Assembly: GCA_009617715.1 (NCBI GenBank)
Contig: VTFK01000245.1
Coordinates: 248,001 to 312,000, forward strand
Length of the DNA stretch: 64,000 nucleotides
Direction of reading: 5' to 3'
Source: Plectrocnemia conspersa
Taxonomy: Eukaryota; Arthropoda; Insecta; Trichoptera; Polycentropodidae
Part shown: positions 12,251 through 24,224 of the stretch, piece after piece
Position numbering within the stretch: the first letter of the stretch is position 1
How the letters are laid out: each line of letters opens with the position of its first letter
Position numbers and translations under genes: made by a program
The notes under the pieces: generated by a model
Told to the model about the DNA's origin: nothing
Database searches by the model: none
The model's input: only the letters and a program-made list of their open reading frames with translations

Positions 12251-13080
12251 ATATCTGAAATAAGAATAGTGTGCAGTTGTTTTTCAATCTAGATTTTATA
12301 ATTAAATGATGAATAATTAACATTTAGAATTGGCATTTTTAAAAAGAAAATTTAAATTATATATACCAGTGAAACTACATTATATATTTTTTTAGTTTTA
12401 TAAAAAAAATACCCTAAAAGATAATATTATTCAATAAAATTTATTTACCGTTGATTAAATTATGTGTATAATGTGTAAAAATGTGAGAGTAAAAACATTT
12501 TATTAATTAAGTTAAGTAAGCAAACAAACTATACCAATGATTTTTATTTTAAAACAAACCAAAAATAAGCTCGATAAAATATTTAACATTTATATTTGGG
12601 TTAAAATAAAATAAATTTCAAATGTTGACATGATGGAAAGGTTTCATTTAATCCATTATTTGTGACACCTACGGCATTACGAGAGTGGCTAATGAAGGAT
12701 TCATGAAAATTTAATAATTAATGAGAGCATATATGTAATAAAGTAAAGCATAACGTTCGTACTTTATCAATTTATTTTAGGATCATTTATGACAATTAAT
12801 AAAAAATAACAAATATTTTTATGACTAGTTTTAATTATTTTATTATTACAAATGCTCAAAAAGACAAAGAAAAAATATTAGAAAATGTACTACTGAATAA
12901 AAAAAAATGACGCATTAGAAAAAAAACTGCAAAGTATTTTATATTATCTACGTAATTAATTTGTTAATTATTTTAGCATACATCTAGTTTTATTGTCATT
13001 TAGCAGTACATTATTTTGAAGAATATTTATATTATACTTAATTGAATACTTATATTATCTACAACTTCTTTAACATTACA
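12251..13080. other. AT-rich spacer between the two inverted SINE copies
   Basis: About 830 bp of AT-rich sequence without frames or repeats. Its interest lies only in its position as the loop between two inverted SINEs. Confidence 0.6.
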
Positions 13081-13430
13081 CAACGAAATCGCGTAGTCCG
13101 TAATATCTCAGACTAGTAACTCTGAAGTAATGGGTTCGAGCCCCGGCAGCGGCACTTGAATTTTTATTTATAAAAAATGCGTTTTTATTAAAAAAAAAAC
13201 CGGCCCAGCTGCAGTGACATCTATTGATTATAAATCGTATAGCACATAATAATTTATAATTTAAAATATAGATGTCACCGATTCGCAGACTTTCATTCTG
13301 TTGGTTAATACTAACTTGTGGGCAACCATTATGTCTGATTGACTTACTCAGTTGGTACAGATTTACTCCATTGTAACGGATTGGGCTTACGCCTGTCAGG
13401 TTACAGCGGATGATTCAATAAAAAATAACA
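13081..13430 (+). mobile_element. tRNA-derived SINE, copy 2
   Basis: Collinear with copy 1 but on the plus strand. The A box is TCGCGTAGTCCG (13089-13100) and the B box GGTTCGAGCCC (13133-13143, matching the pol III consensus). A poly-A stretch and GGCCCAGCTGCAGTGACAT follow, then an 11-bp perfect hairpin (13214-13224 with 13268-13278). The 3' end is GGGCTTACGCCTGTCAGG plus GATTCAATAAAAAA. Relative to copy 1 the stem carries a paired change (T-A to C-G) that keeps it perfectly matched. Confidence 0.85.
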
Positions 13431-13860
13431 ATAGTAATACTTATCAGCTATGCAATAATTTTTTTGTTTTCTTAATTATACTAATAATATATATATTGTA
13501 AAAAGCAATTGTAACTTTGAATTAAAATTAGCAATAAAACACAATTAAATTTAAACATAACTCTGTAATGTTCTGTATATGGAATTGTTCAAAGATCACT
13601 CTCCCGACAACGAGCATTTGATTAGCAATAAGCGCTTCATAGTTGTTTTTAAACTAAAAGACAAAGCAAGACGTTTTTCTTGATTTCAAAAAATCTAATT
13701 TACCTAATGATGTATTATACACGGGAAAGTTTATTTTGTACGATTTTGTATCAAACGGTCAGTCAAAACACGGATAATATCCACTTTCACTCGATTTCAC
13801 GATAATCTATAAAGATTATTTATATTTATAAAATAATTTTAGAATATTTCAAACTGTTCT
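13431..13860. other. AT-rich background, nothing seen
   Basis: No frames, repeats or structures supported. Confidence 0.6.
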
Positions 13861-14520
13861 TAAATTAAATTTGTATTAAAGCAAAATAAATATGTTATAA
13901 AGAGCAATAAAAATAATTATCCAAGTATTTAATGAAAAGAAAAACTTATTACTTGCTTGCACACATTTCATACAAAACTTTTTAAATTGTGGCCAGGCCT
14001 TAACCGGTAATCTCCGGCAGCACTGGAAAATACAAAAGCTACAAAACCCCATTTGACCCATAAAAGCAACGAGGTCACGTATACATTATAAAATAGAGCA
14101 CCTCTCGATTTTTTATTTAATTCAAACCCAACGCTACGTACCTTCAATGAGCGATGCTAATTTTTGATATCACATAGTACATAATATATATACATAAGTG
14201 CGACGCATAACGACATGACTTCATTAGGCGCGTTGTAACGAAGCAAACCACAAAACCGACAGCAGCAGCGCGAAACATTCGCAAACCATACTATGTGATG
14301 TACCGAGCAATCTTCATAAATCTCAATCCTATCATTTCTCAAAATCTACATTAGCTTACATTAACAGCTTTATTTGACGCATTTAAAAAGCTATATTTGA
14401 CGCACGTCATTCGTTAGTTGAACACCCCTGACCATGTATATGTACGTTGTAATATGCATACGTTAGAGCTTTCAGCAAGTTGTTAGCCGACACTATTATT
14501 TAGTGTCAAAGATTATTCCA
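13861..14520. other. mixed-composition segment, weak island
   Basis: Slightly GC-richer patches at 13990-14060 and 14210-14300 (GACAGCAGCAGCGCGAAAC). Two minus-strand frames of 61 codons, both cysteine-rich by chance, do not resemble known proteins. Possibly regulatory; nothing else supported. Confidence 0.3.
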
Positions 14521-14930
14521 TTCAGGTCCAAACTACGCTCATATCTTATTAACTTGCCATATAATAGCAACAGATATGAGAGAGACATCATAGTTTTTAT
14601 GTTCAACCCAGGAAATATAAAATTGAAATTGTACGCTAAAAAAATGTATTGTTAAAACTGTGAACGACATATGGCAAACCATTTGTACTAAATAATTCTT
14701 GCGGATTTCATTAGACGTCAGTAGTGTACATATATCCATAATTCGAAAGTGAAATTGATATAAAAAATAAAATTAAAATACAATATTTTTTAGTTGTTAA
14801 ATCATAAATAAATTTAACCGAGAGGCCAATGTACAAAGTGAGATGAGAAAGTAGTAGTTTATTTACAGTTTATTTTATATAAAGACTGTTTGTTTAAATA
14901 ATATACCTCGTTTAGTAATTAATTCAAGCC
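14521..14930. other. AT-rich background, nothing seen
   Basis: No features supported. Confidence 0.6.
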
Positions 14931-14939
14931 TAAAGTGTT

Positions 14940-15260
14940 AAATCAAAAGACAAATAAAAATGTCTTTGCGGGCTTTCACTCGGTCGTGGGAAAATTGACT
15001 TTCTGGCGGGGATAATGAAATTTCCACGGTTATGAAAGCCTTCCGTTTCCGAACTCTCAACCCAGCTCGGAATTAATTATTCACTCGGGACTGAGCTCAT
15101 ACGCGCCCTTACCCGGATAATTTGGCGACATTTTTTGCTAATCGCCTTCCGGCCGCCTGGAGAACTTTGCAACTTGGACGTAAGATTAAAAATCTCCAAG
15201 ATTTTCAACGCAGCCGGCTAATTGATATTGCCTTTTAGTAATTTTTGAATCGCTTATCTC
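14940..15260. promoter_or_regulatory. GC-richer island, possible conserved non-coding element
   Basis: A sharply bounded block with GC-rich words (GCGGGCTTTCACTCGGTCG, CGCCTTCCGGCCGCC) interleaved with AATTAATTA homeodomain-type cores near 15073. No frame of note. The alternation of GC blocks and TAATTA cores is typical of developmental enhancers. That is inference only. Confidence 0.3.
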
Positions 15261-16560
15261 GGAGATCATCTAATACAAAGTTTTTCTTTAGATTTTATAT
15301 TGTACTGGATGGGCGAATAATCTTGCAAATATCCTCCATTTACTCCAATAAAAATTTAGTATTTTTGTAAAATATTGTCTTTATATTTTTTACATAATAC
15401 AAATAATATTCGAAAAGCTTGCAGATAACCCTTCCCTTGTTTTGTTTTAAGAGCTAAGGGCAAAGCTTATTTTATATTTATTTAAAAAAAAATTATTGAG
15501 GTTTTGTGATTTTTATTTACTTATTGCAATTGGTTTAAGCCCGTAAAAATTAGTTATACCGGCTTTGTCATCAGTATTAATTTATAAGTCAGTATTTTAT
15601 AATAAAAAAATTGAATTGTCATTAGTATATCATAGAATGACAATAGTATATATTATATAATGAAGAGTAACGGCACAAACAAATTACATTGCGTTCACAA
15701 TTAAATTTAGGGGAACAACGTTGCTCTAATTTTTTATGTATGAGCATATTACGTGTATAAGAAAACCAGTGACTTTATGTTTAATCAATTTATATCGAAT
15801 GCGTCGAAATTAATTACTGGTGTTACTCCACACCGAGCAAGCGTACCGATTTAAATAGCTGTTTACATAATTTAATTTTCTTTTAATTAAATAATGCGCT
15901 TATTTTGTTAAATATAGATTTTAAGCCGCAATGGCAGCAAGTCATTATGAGCTGAGTTCAGCAATGCAATGCGTGCACAAATGCGCGCTTGGGACGACGG
16001 TGCAATTCATACGCCAATCGACACCTAAACTTAAGAGGTCTTATCCCACAGAACATGGAGCATAATGAGTTAAAATCATGAGTTTCCAAATCATTAACTT
16101 GTTTTTAATTGTTACGAGCAAGAACGCAAATAACACATTTTTTTGAAACTGTGAATATATAATATATATCAATTTTTTTAAATATAAAAGTCAATTTTTT
16201 ATAACTATATGAAAAACCATGGAGAGTTATGTAAATTCTAAAATAAGTATATTTTAATAAATATATGTAATCCAAACACTAAGTAAATCTCAAAACATGA
16301 ACGTACGTATTACACAAATGCATGTTTTTAACTTCAGTGTGTAATTTGTGTCAATCATTGGAGCTGTTCAGTGGAATCGCTGGCGCATGAATAAAGTGTG
16401 CAAATAAGCACGCATCCGTATGCGTTCTGAACATAGGCAATAAAGTGCAGCCGTTATACGATTCATATTATTAAAATATGTGTTTTATTAATGAAATTAA
16501 TTTTAAATTAAATCTACTAAAGCTGATCTAATGTTCTATATTTTAACTTATTAAGGACAC
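15261..16560. other. AT-rich background with small GC-richer patches
   Basis: Mostly AT-rich. Short mixed patches occur at 15920-16060 (AATGCGTGCACAAATGCGCG) and 16340-16460. No frame, repeat pair or RNA-like fold was identified. Confidence 0.5.
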
Positions 16561-16564
16561 ATTG

Positions 16565-17020
16565 TCAACAGCTAAAAAAAACGAAGTCGCCTTAAGTGCC
16601 ATTGTGTGCGGTGTCGTAAAAATTCGTCATAAATGGCGTCTAATGGTTAATGAAGGTCATCGAATTCAATTTGGCCGGGTCTCGGCTGGCGATAGAAATT
16701 GATTTCGTACCCATGGAGATCCAGGGCCGGCTGGACGGAGCGAAACGTAAGATAAAATCCGGCTTAATTGAATTTCAGCCGGGGCGGGCGCATCGCTCGC
16801 TAGATACGTTGGGTTTTTGTTCGGTTGGCACCACTTTTGGCGGAAAAAAAATCTCGGGAAAAATGTGTCTATCTGGCAACACTCCGTCGGTAATTGACAA
16901 TTAATTCTGAGCCCTTGGGCGGGGCTCGTCATGCGATTTTGTTAATAATTGCGCTTCTGATTAATTATGATACGTATTAATTAACGGCTGAAAAGGTACA
17001 ATGCTTCGGATTTGGCTTCG
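16565..17020. promoter_or_regulatory. GC-rich island, possible conserved non-coding element
   Basis: One of the strongest composition peaks in the window. Overlapping frames of 84 codons (16650-16904 plus) and 88 codons (16666-16932 minus) are open on both strands over the same bases, and neither resembles a protein family. A cluster of TAATTA/ATTAATTAA cores lies at 16942-16984 on its right shoulder. Interpreted as a candidate conserved cis-regulatory element. Confidence 0.3.
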
Positions 17021-17840
17021 GGGTAAATTAATATACAAATTGAAATGTGATTTTTGTTGGAATGTTTAATTGGCATTATGAATGGGGTATGATTGAAATT
17101 AAATAATTAGTACACTTATATAATTTGGATGATATTAGGTATATAATGTTAATTATAACACCAGTTCAATAGCGCAATGTTGTAAAGTTCTGAACTAGGA
17201 TTTTTTATAGTTAAAATTTTGATAATTAATATGTTTTAATATAAACATTATCTATTCTCAAATAAAATTAATATATAGCTGTCAAGATACACATAGACAA
17301 GTATCACATGATTTTAGTTTATATAACTACTTATTTAAAAAAAAAAAAAAATACAAAAACTTAGCTTAAAAATAATCTTAAATATATCAATGTACCGTAG
17401 TCTATTTTAATCAATTATAAAAAATAACGAAAAATAATTTAAAGTCTATTTATTCAATTTATTTTCTTTTGCGTTTCTAGCATTGATTAAATTTTAACGT
17501 TTTCCTTTTCAGAGACAAAATATACTTGATCCAGATTTTATCTTTCTAAATTAAGAATTTATAATATTAGGCAAGCCAATTTGCTTCTTATGAAAGCAAC
17601 GGAAGAATATTTAATATAAAGACAGTCGAAACCTTTGAGATACATTATTAAATCATACAACCGCTACTTGCACATATTTTACTTAGATAAATATATTAGG
17701 TCACATAAAATATGATTTAATACCTGCATATAAATTCAAGCTGATATTCTCATAAGTTAATATAATATAAGTAATGTTTGTTTAAAATATTGTAGTTACT
17801 ATATTATTTTATTCAACGAAAAAAATAAAATGCTTTATCA
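17021..17840. other. AT-rich background, nothing seen
   Basis: Includes an A-run near 17337-17350. No features supported. Confidence 0.6.
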
Positions 17841-18300
17841 TATCACGCTATTTCGTTCAACGAGCGTGTAATAACGACTTTAATAAAGCTTTCTTTATAT
17901 ATTATAGTCGTATATTTAATACTATTTCTTGTTGACATTGTGTGTCGTCGTTGCTTTTACGATTGCGGCTTATTATTACGGAGACTAATTAAATTTGTCT
18001 TAGAACGATAGCGCCGCCGCCGTTAAACGGCGAAAGTTTAACGTTCTGATGCGAGTTTCGCATTTTGCACGAGGCTCGTTATTAGTTGATGCGGACTAGA
18101 TCATCATAATATAAATTTTGGACTAGAAACTTTTAAGTGTGCTCTCTGATTAAATTTATATTTGAATCGTCGGTGGACGGCGATAACGGTCGTATCGTAA
18201 CGATAACGGTGGCAAAGCCTTCAGACGAAGAAGCTGGATGGCGTTTAATGGGCCATAATCGTAACGAGTTAATGCGATGAGATAGAGACCTTAATAAATG
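17841..18300. promoter_or_regulatory. GC-richer island, possible conserved non-coding element
   Basis: Contains GCGCCGCCGCCGTTAAACGG near 18011, repeated CGATAACGG words (18181-18210), and TTTAATGGGCCATAATCG (18244), which carries homeobox-type cores. No frame. Candidate cis-regulatory DNA by composition and motif content only. Confidence 0.3.
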
Positions 18301-19250
18301 TTGTTTTTGGGATTTTTTTGAACAATTTTGCTTCAGACTTAATCTGAATGCGAAACTTTAACATTTTTATCATTGAGAAAATATGAAGGTCATTTTTTTT
18401 AAATAGCGATAGAAAAAATCATTTAAATTGCAAGTATCGTTACTAATGATCTAATTATTCTCCTACAGCAACGTCACATTAAAACATAAATAAAGATAAG
18501 GGCGCAATTATTACTACAAGGTTTGAACTTATTTTTAATGTTCTAAATTTTTCTCCATAAATATTCTAATCTACGAGAGATATTCGGATAGTTCAGGAAT
18601 TATTTTATAAGCATTTTATTTTAGTATACCTTGCATTTTATTTTAGCCCGAGAAAAGGTTACTTAAATTCAACGTCTATTATATTTTGCAGTTTTTTTAA
18701 CATTTAAAAAAAATAGTTTAAACTACTTCTTGACATTGTTCATGAAGTTCATCAATTGTTTAACACATAATAAAACGTCACTTCTATATTTAACTTGTTT
18801 CCTTGAATATACCTCAAATATTACACTCATCGATGTATTTTTATACTATGCTGCAAAATTATCAGTCACGCAATTTATATAGCATAATATTAAAAAAATT
18901 CGATTTAATAAAATTTGTCATTGCTAATCGGTGTAATTCTTTAAATTTCCAAATCAAAGTATTACAGCTTAAACTTGAATATTGATACTGAGAAAACTAT
19001 TCAATGCATTTACTTGAATATAAAGGCCTATATTCCTAATGATCAATATTTTTACTTCAAGCAGCTAGAAGTATTACTCATAAATGATGCATTCATTTTT
19101 TCGCGATATTATGTCTGTGCCAGATGTTAAAAAACATGTATGCTCTCTTGAAAGCTTTTAATAGACGTGAAAAGTATTGAATAGAAAAAAACTACTTTTC
19201 GAAAAACGATTTTCACAAGTACTTATATTTGATTTAGTAGTCTAAGAACT
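18301..19250. other. AT-rich background, nothing seen
   Basis: No supported frames, repeats or structures. Confidence 0.6.
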
Positions 19251-19259
19251 ACATTATTA

Positions 19260-19520
19260 ATAATTTGGCGACGGGACGTGACGGGTGGCAATTAGACACA
19301 GATTGAGCCGCTGAAGTATTATATTTATTGAAATTAGAAGTTGTTTACATAGTTAATAAAAAGACAAGACGCGTGCCCGCAACGGCGGCGTGCGAGCCCG
19401 TCGGAGTTTGCCAGTTGAGAGAATCCATCACGCCAGTGTTACCAAAGTGTCGCCAAGTTTTTTGGCCATAATAAACCTGTATAAATAGGCCACCTACAAT
19501 TATATTAAAAGAAATCGCTT
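19260..19520. promoter_or_regulatory. small GC-richer island
   Basis: Two GC-rich pulses (GGCGACGGGACGTGACGGG near 19266; CGTGCCCGCAACGGCGGCG near 19372) in otherwise AT-rich DNA. No frame. Possible regulatory element; low support. Confidence 0.25.
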
Positions 19521-19867
19521 CACGTGCGAATCAGCAGATTTCAAAAATGTATGAGGGCTTTCCACAAAATTACACCATATAATTTGCGGCGAACCTTTTT
19601 TTTTTTATTAAACTGAAGGTTTTTTGTCTTTATCTTATTTAAAATATGAAAATTTTAAAGTAGTAATAGCTGTAATAAACAATTTTCTTTATGATTTTAA
19701 CATAAATAAAACGGAAGCCCGACGTTTTGTAATCAATCGAAGAAAATAAATTGATTCGTTTAGGTCCTTTGATTATTTGCGTTCATTATAACAAATCCTC
19801 ATTATATTGAAGTTTGTTTAGCAATATTATAAAAATATCTGCAGTGATATATAGTAATATGTTGCAT

Positions 19868-19951
19868 ATATTTTTTTATTTATCAAAATTTTTCGAGAAA
19901 ATCGAGAAGTGAAAATGAGAAATTAAAAATATCGAGAAACCAGAATACCTA
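19868..19951 (-). mobile_element. solo right end of a CTCGAGAAA-type hAT element
   Basis: Read from 19951 on the minus strand it begins TAGGTATTCTGGTTTCTCG and continues with TTTCTCG-type subrepeats. It matches the right end of the element at 50586-51780 (TAAGCATTCTGATTTCTCG) and shares the internal word TTTATCAAAATTT at the same distance. No left partner was found nearby, so this is a truncated copy or a remnant of the same or a sister family. Confidence 0.55.
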
Positions 19952-19959
19952 GCTATAAC

Positions 19960-20480
19960 CAATTTGATATAGCAGCTGAGATTCGTCAATAGAAACATAC
20001 TAATCCTCTTGCAACACTTGATAACATATCACACAAATAAAGCTGCTAAAACTACACGAGTAGTACTTGGAATCTCACACCATATTTAATAGACCTTGCA
20101 CCATTATCTTTGTAGTCAATATACTACATTTTGCAAGACAAAATAAGACATTTCTAACCTTTTGCGAATTTAATATTTACTTCTTTGTAGCCAGATAACG
20201 AGCACCGTTAAAATAAAAAAAAACCGTAGTTGGACTGCCTCTTTTATAAATATATAAAATATTTTATGTAATCGGACATTTTAAATTTATTGATCTAATA
20301 ATATAATTTTTCAGCAACAGTTTAGTTAGTATATATTTAGTTTGAATTCATCTGTAAGCACATTTTCAAACAATTTCTACCCCACAACTTTGCATAATAA
20401 TCTTGCCTTATGTTTCATAATTTAGGGACATAGAATCTTATTGTATTAAATGTATATTTAGATATGAGTTGAGTGATGTT
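19960..20480. other. AT-rich background, nothing seen
   Basis: No features supported. Confidence 0.6.
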
Positions 20481-20484
20481 GTTG

Positions 20485-21090
20485 CTTTGATAATGTTCAG
20501 CAGTGCGTTCCTGGCGTTTAACCCGGTGGCTGCCGGCTGCGTAAACATCCGTTATCGTTAACTGACGCGGGTTAATGGGTTAAGATCTTCACCCCCTTAT
20601 CCCTAACCAACCAGCCAACCCCGACGTCTAAATCCAACGATACGCATCTATTGCCAAGCTGAGAGTTTTCAATGCGATAAACGCTTTGCGCCAAGTTTTA
20701 TCCGATGGGATTGGGAATCAATATCCCCAGTCAACCGCGGATTCCCAACATTAATTACCAAAACACCGCGCATAAGCCCTATCGAGCTTAGGGCGGGGAT
20801 TACTATTCCTACTACGTATATTTGAGTTTATCTACGTAGTCGAGAATTCCTGTGCGTCCGAGACGGCAGTATATTGTTCATACCGTTTCGTCTGGGAATT
20901 CCATTTCACGTGTACCCTTGCTGGGACTCGAGGATTTATATAGTTAGGAGATGGTCCCGGGGGAACTATCCCGTGTCCCTACACTCTCCTCTTGAGGCGG
21001 GTTACCTTGCCAAGCCTACAAACACGCTTGTATAGAAACACGATTGTCGTAAAGTACGGCCGTTCCACTTTTTCCCTTCAGTCTTTCCGA
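20485..21090. promoter_or_regulatory. long GC-richer island, possible conserved non-coding element
   Basis: About 600 bp, among the GC-richest of the window, with sharp borders. Words such as CCGGTGGCTGCCGGCTGCG (20522), CCCTTATCCCTAACCAACC (20594) and GGTCCCGGGGGAACTATCCC (20953) are not repeated elsewhere here. No open frame of interest spans it. Candidate conserved non-coding DNA or decayed exon; alignment to relatives would decide. Confidence 0.3.
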
Positions 21091-22040
21091 AAATTATTAT
21101 ACCGTGACAAATCTAATATCATATTTAATTTATATTGCAATACATTTCTGGATTGTGCTTCGAACCGTTATTAATATTCAGCTAGTATTTTATTCGCATT
21201 TATTGGGTTAAATGCGAACTTTTAAATATCAGATAAAATCTACATATATATCATGGTTGTGCTTAGAAGCGTTTTTAATATTCAAGCTGCGTTTTAATCG
21301 CATTTATAAGGTTACATTTACATTTTTAAATCTTACTATAAAAAAATCTTTCTCAGTATGCATTAATTTCCCTTGGGAAACAGTTTCCGAGTATATTCTG
21401 ATATATATTTTAAAACACGCTAATAATTAGAGCGCAAGAAAAATAGTTTTACTTCAGAATGGTAAACTAATGATCTACTTGAAAATATTGTTGTACAATA
21501 ATAAAAAAATGTTCAATTGTGAGGCTTAATAACTTTTTAAAAATATATTTAAAATTCAATCAATATGTTCATCTTAAAATCAATTATTTTTATTTAATTT
21601 ACTGACAAAAATATACGATGTATTATCTGTAATTTATTAAGAAAGTAAATTATTTTCATCAATATCGATTTATGATAAACCTACTAGGAATCGAGGTATT
21701 TGTATCAGAGGAAAGTTGAAAAACGCTTGCTTGTATATTATAGATATTCAAATAATATAAAAACAGCCATAAGCGAAGGGTATTATTATGGATACTTCAC
21801 ATTTTTTCAGTTAAAATCGAGCCACCTTTATTGAAAGAATAGATTTATTTTTCAATCACAACAACATAAAGATATGCTGCAAACGATTGGATAAGCTCAA
21901 GGGGACTATACATTTTAAATTAAGGGCATAAAACTGCGTACAATCTTTACTTTGAAATCAACATTTTTATATGTTACCAGGGGCGTCGTAAACTCGCTAA
22001 TAATACCTTTTCAATTATTATATCGACTTAAACATTTATA
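21091..22040. other. AT-rich background; possible hAT-like start at 21979
   Basis: AT-rich. CAGGGGCGTCGTAAACTCG near 21979 resembles the start of some hAT termini (CAGGGGCG...), but no inverted partner or target duplication was found. It is noted here and not annotated as an element. Confidence 0.4.
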
Positions 22041-22046
22041 TCTAGG

Positions 22047-22300
22047 TTGTATCAATATACTATGATGAGTGCTGTTACAAATTATTGTAAATTGAAGTTA
22101 CGGCGAAGGTCAAAAGCCTTTGTTGTAAATCAACAACTTGGGGGTAAAGATAGTGGTGGGTTTTTTAGTTGTAGTCGAACAGATGTAGTGGCGTTTATGG
22201 CCCGGAGCTCAATAGCCCGGCGAAACTATTTAACCGCGATCGGCCATTCAGATAAGCTCCATGTTTAACTATTAACCGACGATAGAATCCGTTCGCAATT
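22047..22300. promoter_or_regulatory. small GC-richer island beside the large hAT element
   Basis: Mixed composition with a 73-codon plus frame that lacks protein-like features. Possibly regulatory. It lies outside the hAT element, whose left end is at 22435. Confidence 0.2.
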
Positions 22301-22426
22301 GATTCGATAAATTAATTCGAATCTATATTTTAAAATTTCTCTATTTCACTTGTGTAATAAATCATTACGTTTTTTGTGCTAAACTCCCTTACAACTAGAA
22401 ACTAAAAATATTATAACATAATAAGC

Positions 22427-22434
22427 AAATATTT
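22427..22434. repeat. target-site duplication, left copy
   Basis: AAATATTT, identical to 25587-25594. The word is itself palindromic and AT-rich, so a chance match is possible, but its exact placement at both ends of the inverted repeats supports it. Confidence 0.7.
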
Positions 22435-22450
22435 GGCAACGTCACAAATA

Positions 22451-22605
22451 AGCGCGAACAAATGAGCGTGTGTCAAAAGAGCGCTGCATTATAAGCGCTG
22501 CGTCATAAAAGCGCTTACCAAAGTAACGCTGTAACAAAATAGCGCGCGTCAAATGCGCAGACAGTCATATGAGCGTTTGACAAAAGAAAGCACATCATAA
22601 GAGCG
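22451..22605. repeat. subterminal AGCG motif array, left arm
   Basis: About eleven AGCG/GCGC cores (e.g. 22451, 22465, 22480, 22494, 22510, 22541, 22572, 22602) are spaced 13-18 bp apart, mostly 14-16. Each is preceded by a TCAAA(A/T)-like or TCATAA-like word. The mirror array lies at about 25434-25575. In hAT elements such subterminal repeats are transposase-binding sites. This is not a CRISPR array: units are short, diverged and embedded in an inverted repeat. Confidence 0.75.
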
Positions 22606-23871
22606 CAAAAATACTTGAAGAAAATTAAATAATATATATTTTAGGAATGAGGTATACAAAATATAGGTAAATTGTGAAAAATTTACAAGGAATAAAAATT
22701 CACGAAACATAGGCGGTAAAATTAATATTTTATGTGCCAGAGCGTATTAACGATTAAAATGATTTGTCAATGAAAACATTATTATTTATGAATTATTACG
22801 TACATACGAAAGTATGGTTCCCCATTCCCATACGTACGATATACTTATATATTTTGTACTAAAATGAAACGCTGATTTAAAATTTATCATTACGTTTGTT
22901 TTATAATGTTTCATTAAATTGACAAATATTAATATTATTAATTAAATAATAAATTATAAATATTTTTTTTAAATTATTAATAAAATATTATTATTTATCG
23001 ACTCGACTTTCAATGAATGCGTATAATAGGGCAGGTATACGGCCCCTCAGTAGTTAGATATAATTCCTACTACTATTACTATCACAGTAATAATCACACA
23101 GTTAATATCAAATTCATCGTCACTTTCTTAAACATCCATTATTATATCGTCATTCGTAATTATATGGATAATTTCTAAAAATAAATCAATATATGTATTT
23201 ATAAATAATTAAAACACAGATTACTAATTCTGTTTTACGCGACTTAGTAATTTACTAGCTCGAAAAGACTAATATTATTATTTGAGTTGCCGCTAAAAAT
23301 GTCGATACCCAGATCAATAGTTGTCAATCGCTCATTTTAATAGTGCGAGCGAAATAGCTTTTTTCTAATCCTTTTATTTCATAACAGACACACAATATTA
23401 AGTAACAATTATGCACAATTAGAGCATATAATCCCGTTTCATCCCATATCATAAAAATATAGATACCTTTGAAGGAAAAAATCAGTTTAAGAGGAATAAT
23501 TAATAACTTAAAACTGTCAAGTAAGCGTTATGCGGTCTTAACACAGCTCGATTCGGCCATATTCCGATGAAAAATTTTACAATAAACTTACACTCGTAAA
23601 TTTAAGATTATTGACTTATTTGCATAAGTTTAGAATTCAATATTACTTAACTGTGTCTACCAGAAGCTTTTTTACCATTAATAAATTGAAATTGGCAAAA
23701 TTAGCTCCAACACAAAGCCAATAAATGCATTGAAAGTTTTGAGTGCAACGCTTGGAATACGATGTTGAGTTACTAGCACAAAGGGTTAACTATATGACAC
23801 AGAAAATTCCAAAGACATTACCTTGTCAACCGCATGATGCCTAGAATTGTAAATATCGCGCTTTCGGCGTC

Positions 23872-23912
23872 AATCGGCGTCCCTTCCCCCGCGAGGCCGG
23901 CGGGGGAAGGGA
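23872..23912. repeat. GC-rich hairpin inside the hAT element
   Basis: Perfect 14-bp arms GTCCCTTCCCCCGC and GCGGGGGAAGGGAC around a 7-nt loop, in a CpG-rich patch (about 23865-23945) of an otherwise AT-rich interior. A short minus-strand frame crosses it (ATG near 23970), encoding about 50 residues rich in Pro, Gly and Arg, with no recognised family. It may be a nested small element or a promoter or leader structure of the transposase gene. Confidence 0.6.
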
Positions 23913-24224
23913 CGCGTCGCATCGCGGGTTGCACGCCATGGAAAAACACTGGTGCAACGGTGCCTTGCATAGTAACAACACTAATTTGAATTATACACTG
24001 CCTAATTCTAACACATACACTAAATTACACCATCACTTTATAATTAAAAACATCGAAACGGATATTATTATAAAAAACACTTATTCGATAAAAATGTAAC
24101 AAAAGAATTTATTCGGCCGTTTACGACCGTGGTCGCTTAGCTACTGGTATTTTTTTAAATATTTCTAGATGCATCCAGACAATTCAAGGTTATGCTTCAT
24201 TAAAAATAACAAATGTCATTCACC

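Noticed and set aside
16650..16932. Overlapping 84- and 88-codon frames on opposite strands
   Set aside because: Both strands open over the same bases reflects composition; neither has conserved motifs.
21979..22010. CAGGGGCGTCGTAAACTCG as a hAT left end
   Set aside because: No inverted partner or target duplication was found before or inside the neighbouring hAT element.
22451..22605. Regularly spaced short repeats resembling a CRISPR-like array
   Set aside because: Units are short and diverged, lack uniform spacers, and are mirrored at the far end of a transposon in eukaryotic DNA; they are subterminal transposon repeats.
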